A stretch of 5,979 bases of DNA from positions 1-5,979 of the forward strand of contig CAMICF010000187.1 in NCBI GenBank assembly GCA_946222495.1. The letters are read 5' to 3'. The position numbers and the translations under genes were made by a program. Shown here piece after piece: positions 1 through 4,799 of the stretch. The notes beneath the pieces are model-generated. The model ran no database searches. It had not been told where the DNA came from and was given only the letters and a program-made list of their open reading frames with translations. Each line of letters starts with the position of its first letter. The first letter of the stretch is position 1. This DNA comes from an uncultured Janibacter sp. Its GTDB lineage: Bacteria; Actinomycetota; Actinomycetes; Actinomycetales; Dermatophilaceae.

Positions 1-37
1 CCCCTCGTTGGTTGAGGTGCGAAGCCGCTCCCGGCCT
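1..37 (+). repeat. Degenerate partial copy of the 43-bp palindromic repeat
   Basis: GTTGGTTGAGG at 7-17 is followed by a diverged version of the repeat core (gcgaagccgc) and then breaks off without the GAGCCTCGAAACC end. It lies directly before the complete element at 41-136. A degraded or half copy in front of a full copy also occurs near 4700 and 5866. Confidence 0.7.
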
Positions 38-40
38 CAC

Positions 41-136
41 GTTGGTTGAGGAGCGAAGCCGCCTGCGGCTAAGCCTCGAAACCACCCTCACCAGATTTCG
101 AGGCTCGTCGCTAGCGCTCCTCACACCTCAATCAAC
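41..136 (+). repeat. Complete 96-bp BIME-like element (two 43-bp arms in inverted orientation)
   Basis: A forward 43-bp arm (41-83) is followed by a 10-bp spacer and an inverted 43-bp arm (94-136). The outer ends are imperfect inverted repeats, GTTGGTTGAGG against CCTCAATCAAC. The forward arm carries an internal hairpin, AGCCGC-CT-GCGGCT (57-70). The inverted arm carries a different core around the palindrome CGCTAGCG. The same 96-bp architecture recurs at 4583-4678 and begins at 5904. It ends only 31 bp before the sodX start, so any sodX promoter must lie within or upstream of the element. No transposase is encoded nearby. Confidence 0.88.
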
Positions 137-167
137 GAGGGAAGGGAGCGGGTGCGAGGATGCCGCC

Positions 168-497
168 ATGATCCGTCCCGGGCTGGCGCGCGTCGTGGGC
201 GCCTCGATGGAGCCGACGCTCCACGAGGGCGACCTGCTGCTCGTGCTCTGGGGCGCCCGGGCGCGGATCGGCAAGCTGGCGATCGTCGAGCTGCCCCGTG
301 ACGAGCATGGGGCGAGCCGCCCCGTCTCGGTCAAGAGGGTCACGGGGACCGACCCGGAGGACCCGAGCCGGTGGTGGGTCGAGCGCGACAACCCGAAGGT
401 CGGGGTGGACTCGTGGCTCGTCGGCTCGCTGCCGCCGGAGGCCATCCTGGCGAGGGTCCTATTGCACACCCCTTGCAGGAGAGGCCCCTTCACGTGA
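168..497 (+). CDS. sodX: Nickel-type superoxide dismutase maturation protease (S26-like)
   Basis: This is a 109-residue serine peptidase of the signal-peptidase (S26) type. It is expected to remove the SodN propeptide so that the nickel-binding His1/Cys2/Cys6 hook can form. The nucleophile motif GASMEPTL places Ser13, and the general-base Lys is probably K56 in PVSVKRV. A box-E-like stretch, ERDNPKVGVDSWLVG (residues 72-86), follows. There is no N-terminal membrane anchor, which fits a cytoplasmic processing role, because Ni-SOD is known as a cytoplasmic enzyme. ATG 168 is preferred because AGGA at 157-160 lies 7 nt upstream and the protein then begins just before the catalytic block. The frame is open further upstream, but there it reads through the repeat element. 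The ATG at 160 is out of frame and meets a stop at once. sodN follows 84 bp downstream, and pairing with sodN is the main support for the specific name. Confidence 0.9.
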   Translation: MIRPGLARVVGASMEPTLHEGDLLLVLWGARARIGKLAIVELPRDEHGASRPVSVKRVTGTDPEDPSRWWVERDNPKVGVDSWLVGSLPPEAILARVLLHTPCRRGPFT

Positions 498-522
498 CCG
501 AACGGCTTCCGCCGAGTAGGTT
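494..522 (+). promoter_or_regulatory. Possible housekeeping promoter for sodN
   Basis: GTGACC (494-499) resembles an actinobacterial -35, and TAGGTT (517-522) fits TANNNT, with a 17-bp spacer. The -35 overlaps the sodX stop codon. If real, sodN can be expressed separately from sodX. Short motifs of this kind are weak evidence. Confidence 0.35.
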
Positions 523-581
523 GAAGAATGTGTCGCCCCACCACGGGTGACCCACCAGCCCATCGAGAGGAAGGCACCCAT

Positions 582-983
582 ATGCGTCTCCGCGACATCT
601 TCCACATCACCGAGGTCAGCGCCCACTGCGACCTCCCCTGCGGTGTCTACGACCCCGCTCAGGCTCGCATCGAGGCCGAGTCGGTCAAGGCCATCATCCA
701 GAAGGCCAACGACAGCGACGACCCGGACTTCCGCACCCGCGCCGTGGTCATCAAGGAGCAGCGCTCCGACCTCGTCAAGCAGCACCTCTGGGTTCTCTGG
801 ACGGACTACTTCAAGCCGCCGCACTTCGAGAAGTACCCGCAGCTGCACACCCTCGTGAACGAGGCCACCAAGCTGGCCGGCGCGTCCGGCACGAAGGGCG
901 AGTTCGACCTGGCCAAGGCCGACGAGCTCCTCGCCAAGATCGCCGAGATCGACAAGATCTTCTGGGAGACCAAGCAGGGCTGA
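582..983 (+). CDS. sodN: Superoxide dismutase [Ni]
   Basis: SodN converts superoxide to oxygen and hydrogen peroxide at a mononuclear nickel centre. The 133-residue precursor has a 14-residue propeptide ending VSA. The mature protein then starts HCDLPCGVYDP, the family's nickel hook, with His1, Cys2, Cys6 and Tyr9 in mature numbering. Other family signatures are ARIEAESVKAI, VIKEQR, LWTDYFKPPHFEKYP and the C-terminal IDKIFWETK. Mature length is 119, close to the usual 117 or so. ATG 582 is supported by AGGAAGG (568-574) 7 nt upstream and by the propeptide length, which matches Streptomyces SodN. The frame is open upstream but shows no family similarity there. sodX lies immediately upstream on the same strand and a strong terminator follows. 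In Streptomyces sodN is repressed by the nickel regulator Nur, but I could not identify a convincing palindromic Nur box here. Confidence 0.97.
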   Translation: MRLRDIFHITEVSAHCDLPCGVYDPAQARIEAESVKAIIQKANDSDDPDFRTRAVVIKEQRSDLVKQHLWVLWTDYFKPPHFEKYPQLHTLVNEATKLAGASGTKGEFDLAKADELLAKIAEIDKIFWETKQG

Positions 984-1000
984 TCTGCTCGCTCCACACC

Positions 1001-1039
1001 GAAGGGAGCCCACTGCGCACGGCGCGGTGGGCTCCCTTC
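1001..1039. terminator. Bidirectional terminator between sodN and the HD-GYP operon
   Basis: GAAGGGAGCCCAC (1001-1013) pairs perfectly with GTGGGCTCCCTTC (1027-1039) in a 13-bp stem. Inside the loop GCGC (1015-1018) can pair with GCGC (1022-1025). It lies 17 bp after the sodN stop and 1 bp from the stop of the convergent minus-strand gene. There is no long T tract, as is common for high-GC actinobacterial terminators. Confidence 0.85.
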
Positions 1040-1040
1040 G

Positions 1041-2312
1041 TCATGGGGTGGCCTGGCGTGACGCGGCGATCGCCCGCTCGAGGGTGGCGACGATCTCCGG
1101 GTCGTAGTCGTAGCCCAGACCGAGGTGCAGGCGCTCGAGCGCGACCTCCCGCGAGCGCGGCGCGCGGGACCCCTCGGTGATGTCGTCCCAGGCGTTGGCG
1201 ACGCGGACGATGCGCGAGGCGAGGGGGATGTTCTCGCCGTACTCGCGGCTCTGGCGGAAGGGGGTGCGCACCTGGTCCACGAGCGGCAGGACCTCCGTCA
1301 GACCATCACTCTCCTGGAGGATCCACGCGGCCGCGTGCGCGATCTCCTCCTGCACCTCGGACGAGGCGTGCAGGGTGACCCCACCTTCGAGCGGCTCCGT
1401 GAGGCCCAGCTGACCGATGTCGTGGAGCAGCGCCGTGTACTCGACCAGGCGCAGCTCGTCGGCGTCCATCCCGAGCATCTGTCCGAGCTCGAGGGAGATC
1501 GCAGCCACGCGACGCGGGTGCCCGGTACGACCGCACCCCGTGACCTCCGTCAGCCGCGAGAGGGCGCGCGTCGCCTCGCCGAGCGCCCGGCGGATCCCGA
1601 TGAGCCGGCGCACCGCGATGTGGGTGAGGACCACCGGCAGGACGAAGAGCGGGATCGCGGCCCAGTCGATGACCGGGTACGCCAGCGCGATGAGGGGCGC
1701 GGAGGAGATCGTGGCGGCGAAGATCCCCGCGAGCGGCCCGACCTCCTGGGTGGCGAAGTGGGTCCACCGTCCCCCGACCTCGAGCCAGGTCACGAGGGCC
1801 TCGAGGAAGCGCTCGACGAGGCCACCGACCGCGGCGACGCCGAGGAGGACGAGAGCCGTCGTCTCGGGGGCGACATCCGCGGCGAAGACGCGCTCGAGGA
1901 CCGTGCGTCCGTCGACGTGCAGTCCTCGCGCCAGCCACGCCGTGATCGCCATCCCGAGGAACCGCGCGCCGAGCGAGCCCTCGACGACCGAGCGCCCGCT
2001 GAGGCGGGAGAGAATCCCGCCGATGAGGATGCTCAGCCAGACGATGGCGAGCGCCGTCGCCGCGCTCGGTGCCTCGCCGAAGGTCACCGGGGCGACGATG
2101 AGCCCAAGTGCCGGCGCCGTCGTCAGCGGAGCGATAGTCCGCTGCGAGAGGCGCATCGGCACCAGCTCGCCGGCGATCATCGCCAGCGCCGCGACGACGA
2201 CGAAGGGGGTGAGCATCTCCGAGGTCACCTCGGCGCGCAGCGTCATGATCGACCCGACGAGGACCGCCACGCAGAAGAGGGTCATGCCCGGCCAGGCGCG
2301 TGCCTTCGTCAT
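1041..2312 (-). CDS. Membrane protein with degenerate HD-GYP domain (HD kept, HH/GYP lost)
   Basis: This 423-residue protein has about seven or eight hydrophobic segments in residues 10-237, followed by a cytoplasmic HD-type phosphohydrolase domain (about 255-415). HD-GYP enzymes hydrolyse cyclic di-GMP. Visible here are His265 (GHPRRVA), the metal-binding HD pair His297-Asp298 in LLHDIGQLGL, and His326 in EEIAHAAAWIL. Where the family has HHExxDGxGYPxGLxGxxIPL, this protein reads VDQVRTPFRQSREYGENIPL, so both the HH pair and GYP are missing. The following ASRIVRVANAWDDIT still matches the family. ATG 2312 is chosen because it overlaps the upstream gene's stop as ATGA, which implies translational coupling; the frame is open further upstream only as a shadow of that gene. 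A short extracytoplasmic loop, PVIDWAAIP (213-221), resembles the repeat of the peptide encoded two genes upstream. Whether it is an active phosphodiesterase or only a sensor/scaffold cannot be told. Confidence 0.85.
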   Translation of the reverse strand: MTKARAWPGMTLFCVAVLVGSIMTLRAEVTSEMLTPFVVVAALAMIAGELVPMRLSQRTIAPLTTAPALGLIVAPVTFGEAPSAATALAIVWLSILIGGILSRLSGRSVVEGSLGARFLGMAITAWLARGLHVDGRTVLERVFAADVAPETTALVLLGVAAVGGLVERFLEALVTWLEVGGRWTHFATQEVGPLAGIFAATISSAPLIALAYPVIDWAAIPLFVLPVVLTHIAVRRLIGIRRALGEATRALSRLTEVTGCGRTGHPRRVAAISLELGQMLGMDADELRLVEYTALLHDIGQLGLTEPLEGGVTLHASSEVQEEIAHAAAWILQESDGLTEVLPLVDQVRTPFRQSREYGENIPLASRIVRVANAWDDITEGSRAPRSREVALERLHLGLGYDYDPEIVATLERAIAASRQATP

Positions 2313-3517
2313 CCGGTCACCGTCGGCAGCTGGTCGCGCTCGAGCGCGCGCCGCAGCGCGGCCACGCACCGGCTGTCGAACTCGGACCCGGCGGACTCCT
2401 CGCACTGCACGACCGCGGCCTCGCGGTCGCACCCTGCCGCCACGAGCCGCGCCCACCGGTCGGCGACGGCGATGACCCTGGGGCCCATCGGGATCGCTCG
2501 TCCGGACAGGCCCACCGGGTAGCCGAGACCGTCGATGCGCTCGTGGTGGGCATCGACCATCCCGAGGGAGTCGTTGAGGAAGGTCACCCCGCCGAGGACA
2601 TCGCGCGCCAGCAGCGCGTGGTCCCGGCGGGCGATCGCGTCGGGTGCGCCGTCGACGGCGAGGTAGCCGACGTCGCGCATGCGCGCGGCCGTGGTGATCT
2701 CGTCGACCGCACCGGGCGACAGGCCGAGGCCGAGGGCGACGGCCTCCGCCGTCCTTCCGCCGAGCTCGCTCTCCCGGGCGGCGCCGGGACGGCGCAGCTC
2801 CAGGGCCCGGACGAAGGGGGTCAGCACCCGCTGGCGCGTCCCCCACTCCGCGGCGTGCTGACGCAGGCCCCACTGGATGACGAAGAGCGAAGGGAGGAAG
2901 AAGAGGACCGAGACCCAGCCGAGCCGGGCCGGCGACCAGAGGATGACGAGCAGGTAGGCCGCGACGACGGAGGTGGAGTAGGCACCGATGGCGCGCGGCA
3001 GGAGCGTGCGGACGGTGGTGGAGAAGATCCGGGGCGACGTCGACTTGAGCACGCCCGCGAGGAGGAGGGTGTTGCCCAGGCAGGCCGCGACGCTGGCAGC
3101 AGCCATCGCGATGGCAAGGTGAAGAGGGGTCAGGTCACCCAGCCCGGCGTGGAGGACCTCGCCGCCGGCCTGGTGGTAGGTCATCGATGCCAGAAGGGCG
3201 AGGATGACGCGCTGGGCGGCGTTGAAGACCCGCTTGACCGCCTCGTTGCTATCGGTGAGGACCGGGGCTGCGGAGACCAGGCCGGCCCCGATCGGTCCGA
3301 CGAGCACGACCGCTGCGATCTCGACGATGGCCGATATGGAGAACTGCATCGGGCCGATGGCCTGCGGACGCCAGACGGAGGAGAGGCACCCGACCACGAC
3401 CAGGGCGCCGACCCAGCTCCATGAGCGAGGCGGGCCATCCACCACCACGGCAACAACAAGCATCGCCACAGCCGCTGCGGCGACTGTGGCGACATAGATC
3501 AGCGCCGAGCGGGGCAC
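2309..3517 (-). CDS. Membrane protein with degenerate HD-GYP domain (HH and GYP kept, HD lost)
   Basis: This 402-residue protein is a probable paralogue of its downstream neighbour. Hydrophobic segments cover about residues 5-27, 34-48, 58-86, 96-115, 132-157, 177-195 and 199-218, and a cytoplasmic HD-GYP-like domain follows (about 245-395). The C-terminal half of the signature is intact: His300 (RRDHALLARDVL), His324-His325, Asp329 and GYP 332-334 in AHHERIDGLGYPVGLSG, then IPMGPRVIAVADRWARL. The HD pair is replaced by Arg281-Asp282 (ARMRDVGYL), and the first family histidine is also absent. On its own it should lack a complete metal site. The start is GTG 3517, with only a weak GAGCGGG upstream. 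It lies 23 bp after the peptide gene and overlaps the next gene by 4 bp, so the three genes are probably one operon. Confidence 0.85.
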   Translation of the reverse strand: MPRSALIYVATVAAAAVAMLVVAVVVDGPPRSWSWVGALVVVGCLSSVWRPQAIGPMQFSISAIVEIAAVVLVGPIGAGLVSAAPVLTDSNEAVKRVFNAAQRVILALLASMTYHQAGGEVLHAGLGDLTPLHLAIAMAAASVAACLGNTLLLAGVLKSTSPRIFSTTVRTLLPRAIGAYSTSVVAAYLLVILWSPARLGWVSVLFFLPSLFVIQWGLRQHAAEWGTRQRVLTPFVRALELRRPGAARESELGGRTAEAVALGLGLSPGAVDEITTAARMRDVGYLAVDGAPDAIARRDHALLARDVLGGVTFLNDSLGMVDAHHERIDGLGYPVGLSGRAIPMGPRVIAVADRWARLVAAGCDREAAVVQCEESAGSEFDSRCVAALRRALERDQLPTVTG

Positions 3518-3540
3518 CCCGCTCGATTCAGGACTCAGTT

Positions 3541-3783
3541 TCAGCCGAGGAGGTCGCTGGCGTCAGCCGCGGGCCCAGCCCAGTCGATACCGGAGCTCCC
3601 CTTGGCCCAGTCGATACCCGAGCCCGGCAGGGCCCAGTCGATACCCGACTGGCCCTTGGCCCAGTCGATACCGGAGCCAGGGACCGCGGCCCAGTCAATA
3701 CCGGAGAAGGTCCCGAACGAGAGGAGGCCACTCAGCGAAAGTGCGAGGGCAGATGCGGCGAGCATGGCTGTTGTCTTCTTCAC
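3541..3783 (-). CDS. Small secreted-type peptide with five SGIDWA repeats
   Basis: This 80-residue protein is not one I recognise. Residues 1-22 look like a signal peptide: two lysines (K2, K3) and then a hydrophobic stretch with no lipobox cysteine. No clear AxA cleavage site is visible at its end. From residue 27 the sequence is a tandem array: SGIDWA begins at 27, 37, 46, 55 and 64, separated by the linkers AVPG, KGQ, LPG, KGS and a final GPA. It has no cysteines. The start is GTG 3783 in a leader with unusual structure. ATG 3765 (residue 7) is an alternative but would remove the lysines. Repeats also exist at the DNA level (cagtcgatacc on the plus strand), and other frames on the plus strand are open through them; the signal peptide, operon spacing and leader favour the minus strand. 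A repeated-peptide precursor, a surface-binding peptide or a ligand for the downstream membrane proteins are possibilities, all inferred. Confidence 0.78.
   Translation of the reverse strand: MKKTTAMLAASALALSLSGLLSFGTFSGIDWAAVPGSGIDWAKGQSGIDWALPGSGIDWAKGSSGIDWAGPAADASDLLG
3577..3705 (-). repeat. Tandem coding repeat (SGIDWA x5)
   Basis: Five copies of a 27-bp unit, the first 30 bp, encode SGIDWA plus a three- or four-residue linker. The six core codons are almost identical in all copies; one copy has a silent change (caatacc instead of cgatacc on the plus strand). The linkers vary between glycine/proline-type and lysine-containing forms. High DNA identity suggests recent duplication or gene conversion. 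Confidence 0.9.
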
Positions 3784-3791
3784 AATTCCAT
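3780..3791 (-). other. Three-codon mini-ORF (Met-Glu-Leu-stop) overlapping the peptide start
   Basis: ATG at 3791 reads MEL and then TGA at 3782-3780. The TGA overlaps the GTG start (3783) of the repeat peptide. GGAAGG (3805-3800) is 8 nt from this ATG, an ideal distance, but 16 nt from the GTG. The arrangement suggests that ribosomes load at ATG and reinitiate at GTG. It could be chance. Confidence 0.4.
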
Positions 3792-3832
3792 GGTGCCAGC
3801 CTTCCGAGCACCCCGGCTAGGCCACTTGGCCT
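3792..3832 (-). promoter_or_regulatory. Structured 5' leader (hairpin plus possible pseudoknot) of the peptide operon
   Basis: On the minus strand AGGCC-AAGT-GGCCT (3832-3819) forms a hairpin. AGCC (3818-3815) can pair with GGCT (3801-3798). Within that loop GGTGC (3813-3809) can pair with GCACC (3796-3792), giving an H-type pseudoknot. The fold encloses the Shine-Dalgarno GGAAGG (3805-3800) and abuts the mini-ORF ATG (3791). This layout would suit translational control by a ligand, protein or temperature. It matches no riboswitch class that I can assign. The 52 nt preceding it on the transcript contain a further 7-bp stem with one bulged base, formed by ACAGTCA and TGACATGT. Confidence 0.4.
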
Positions 3833-3873
3833 CGCTTTGGTTACGACATGTCAGAATGGATGACTGTTCACGT

Positions 3874-3899
3874 CCCGCCGGTCAGGCGGGTCCCTGACC
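3874..3899 (+). promoter_or_regulatory. Mutually exclusive hairpins before bL37
   Basis: CCCGCC (3874-3879) can pair with GGCGGG (3885-3890). Alternatively GGTCAGG (3880-3886) can pair with CCTGACC (3893-3899). The two share bases 3885-3886 and interleave, so only one can form at a time. The second ends 2 bp before the bL37 Shine-Dalgarno GAGGAG (3902-3907). An autoregulatory leader is possible but unproven. Confidence 0.4.
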
Positions 3900-3912
3900 A
3901 CGAGGAGTCACC

Positions 3913-3987
3913 ATGAGCAAGCGCGCACGCAAGCGCCGCGCCGGCAAGAAGAAGTCGGCGAACCACGGCAAGAAGCCCAACACCTGA
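3913..3987 (+). CDS. 50S ribosomal protein bL37 (24 residues)
   Basis: The product is MSKRARKRRAGKKKSANHGKKPNT, read here in one piece of 24 residues with ten or more lysines and arginines. The pattern of a basic N-terminal half followed by ANHGK-PN is that of bL37, the tiny actinobacterial large-subunit protein first seen in mycobacterial ribosome structures. The start ATG is supported by GAGGAG (3902-3907) 5 nt upstream. The gene is monocistronic: it is divergent from the peptide operon (129-bp gap) and followed by a strong terminator 16 bp after its stop. It is short enough to be missed by standard gene callers. Confidence 0.88.
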   Translation: MSKRARKRRAGKKKSANHGKKPNT

Positions 3988-4003
3988 GCACTGCCTCACG
4001 CTC

Positions 4004-4042
4004 CGAAGGGGGCCGCGCCCGTCTCTGGGCCGGCCCCCTTCG
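4004..4042 (+). terminator. Terminator of bL37
   Basis: CGAAGGGGGCCG (4004-4015) pairs perfectly with CGGCCCCCTTCG (4031-4042). The stem continues after a one-base bulge with GCCC (4017-4020) and GGGC (4027-4030), leaving a 6-nt loop. The 12-bp perfect stem plus 4 inner pairs lies just after the bL37 stop. No U tract follows. Confidence 0.85.
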
Positions 4043-4055
4043 CATGCCCTCCCAC

Positions 4056-4098
4056 GTTGGTTGAGGAGCGAAGCCGCCTGCGGCTGAGCCTCGAAACC
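4056..4098 (+). repeat. 43-bp palindromic repeat, forward arm only
   Basis: This is a complete forward arm, from GTTGGTTGAGG to GAGCCTCGAAACC, with the inner hairpin AGCCGC-CT-GCGGCT. It lies 13 bp after the bL37 terminator and is followed by another forward copy after 13 bp. No inverted arm accompanies it. Confidence 0.88.
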
Positions 4099-4111
4099 AC
4101 CCACGCCCCAC

Positions 4112-4154
4112 GTTGGTTGAGGAGCGAAGCCGCCCACGGCTGAGCCTCGAAACC
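4112..4154 (+). repeat. 43-bp palindromic repeat, forward arm only
   Basis: This second tandem forward arm has a core reading AGCCGC-CC-ACGGCT, so the closing pair is C-A, a mismatch compared with the C-G and T-A versions elsewhere. The 65 bp from here to the next gene hold no gene. They contain one TGTGGACAA (4172-4180), the complement of the actinobacterial DnaA-box consensus TTGTCCACA. Confidence 0.88.
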
Positions 4155-4219
4155 ACCCTCGACGAAGCCCCTGTGGACAACCCCACTTCGCGCAGGGCCA
4201 CATCTGGTGTCCTCAAGGC

Positions 4220-4522
4220 ATGGCCCACGCCTACCTCCTCCGGTGCAGCGACGGCACCTACTACGCCGGCAGCACCCGCCACCTCGACGAGCGCATGCGC
4301 CAGCACGCCACCGGAAGGGGGTGCCGCTACACGAGCGCCCGTCAGCCGGTCGGGCTCGTGTGGGCGCTCGAGACCGAGTCGGTCGCGCAGGCCTACGCCT
4401 GGGAGAAGCGCATCCAGGGGTGGTCTCGAGCCAAGCGCGAGGCGCTGATCCGGGGAGACTTCGACGCCCTGCCCGGCCTCTCCCGACGGCGGGGCGGCGC
4501 CTCCCCTCCCGGCGCTGGTTGA
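4220..4522 (+). CDS. GIY-YIG nuclease superfamily protein (YhbQ/UPF0213-like)
   Basis: This 100-residue protein consists of a single GIY-YIG domain. The first motif is degenerate, as is usual in this family: AYLL (Tyr5) and YYAG (Tyr15, Gly17). Arg25 in HLDERMRQH and Glu62 in AYAWEKRIQGW occupy the catalytic arginine and metal-binding glutamate positions. The segment KRIQGWSRAKREALIRGD is typical of YhbQ-type proteins. Substrates of these small stand-alone members are mostly undefined; some act on DNA. Residues 81-100 are a low-complexity Arg/Gly/Pro tail. ATG 4220 begins right at the domain, but the only AAGG is 1 nt away, so ribosome binding looks weak. The stop codon TGA falls inside a repeat fragment (GCTGGTTGAGG, 4514-4524), suggesting that insertion or erosion of the repeat reset the C-terminus. 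Confidence 0.88.
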   Translation: MAHAYLLRCSDGTYYAGSTRHLDERMRQHATGRGCRYTSARQPVGLVWALETESVAQAYAWEKRIQGWSRAKREALIRGDFDALPGLSRRRGGASPPGAG

Positions 4523-4557
4523 GGCGCGTCCCCCTTCCTCGCCCCACGTGGTTGAGG
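4514..4557 (+). repeat. Two short fragments of the palindromic repeat
   Basis: GCTGGTTGAGG (4514-4524) and CACGTGGTTGAGG (4545-4557) match the first part of the repeat but lack the core and distal end. They are probably eroded copies. They begin the 345-bp intergenic region before the sigma-factor operon, which otherwise holds repeats and a promoter but no gene. Confidence 0.7.
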
Positions 4558-4582
4558 TCCGTTCCCCTCCTCCTCTCCCAAC

Positions 4583-4678
4583 GTTGGTTGAGGAGCGAAG
4601 CCGTCCACGGCTGAGCCTCGAAACCACCGTCACCAGATTTCGAGGCTCGTCGCTAGCGCTCCTCACACCTCAATCAAC
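4583..4678 (+). repeat. Complete 96-bp BIME-like element
   Basis: The forward arm (4583-4625), a 10-bp spacer and the inverted arm (4636-4678) have exactly the dimensions of the element at 41-136. The inverted arm is identical to the first copy as far as I can read. The forward core reads AGCCGT-CC-ACGGCT, a T-A closing pair in place of the C-G at 41-83. Confidence 0.9.
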
Positions 4679-4699
4679 GGGAATGGGGACGTGAGCCGA

Positions 4700-4783
4700 C
4701 CCCACGTGGGTTGAGGAAGGGTGCGCCACGCCAACCCCACGTTGGCTGAGGAGCGAAGCCGCCCGCGGCTGAGCCTCGAAACC
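4700..4783 (+). repeat. Half copy, spacer and full 43-bp forward arm
   Basis: A truncated copy (CCCACGTGGGTTGAGG, up to 4716) is followed by a roughly 24-bp spacer and a complete forward arm (4741-4783, core AGCCGC-CC-GCGGCT). The same half copy, spacer and full copy are found at 5864-5946 with few differences, so this larger block is itself a repeat. Confidence 0.82.
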
Positions 4784-4799
4784 AGCGAGGCGAGGGGGC

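Noticed and set aside
462..477. Nur-type nickel operator near the sodX end (TTGCA twice)
   Set aside because: The two TTGCA are direct repeats 11 bp apart, not the inverted TGCAA-N5-TTGCA expected, and they lie inside sodX coding sequence.
1125..3424. Long plus-strand open frames (up to 465 codons, at 1125-2522 and 2300-3424) opposite the membrane genes
   Set aside because: They are rich in Arg, Asp, Gly and Glu with no domain or membrane pattern, typical of antisense frames in high-GC DNA. The minus strand has clear membrane and HD-GYP motifs.
3789..3840. Cyclic di-GMP class I (GEMM) riboswitch in the peptide leader
   Set aside because: CAAAGC and TAGCCGGGGTGC recall parts of the GEMM core, which would fit the HD-GYP genes, but the GGCAAACC/GNRA half is missing and spacing is too short. 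I keep only an unassigned structured leader. A search with the RF01051 covariance model would decide.
3850..3885. ECF-type promoter for the peptide operon (TGAAC and CGTA on the minus strand)
   Set aside because: Both short motifs exist, but the spacing is about 20 bp, longer than the usual 16-17, so I do not call it.
3421..3897. Plus-strand frames through the peptide repeats (PVDTG- or AQSIPEP-type repeats)
   Set aside because: They arise from the same DNA repeats, lack a signal peptide or good ribosome binding site, and one runs into the bL37 leader. The minus-strand reading has a signal peptide and operon context.
3908..4666. Minus-strand frame of 252 codons across the repeat region
   Set aside because: It consists of translated palindromic repeats (VSRLSRGRLRSS-type) plus the antisense of the GIY-YIG gene, with no independent support.
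4679..4706. Second SigR-type promoter (GGGAAT at 4679-4684)
   Set aside because: No GTT occurs at the required 18-bp spacing; the position reads CAC.
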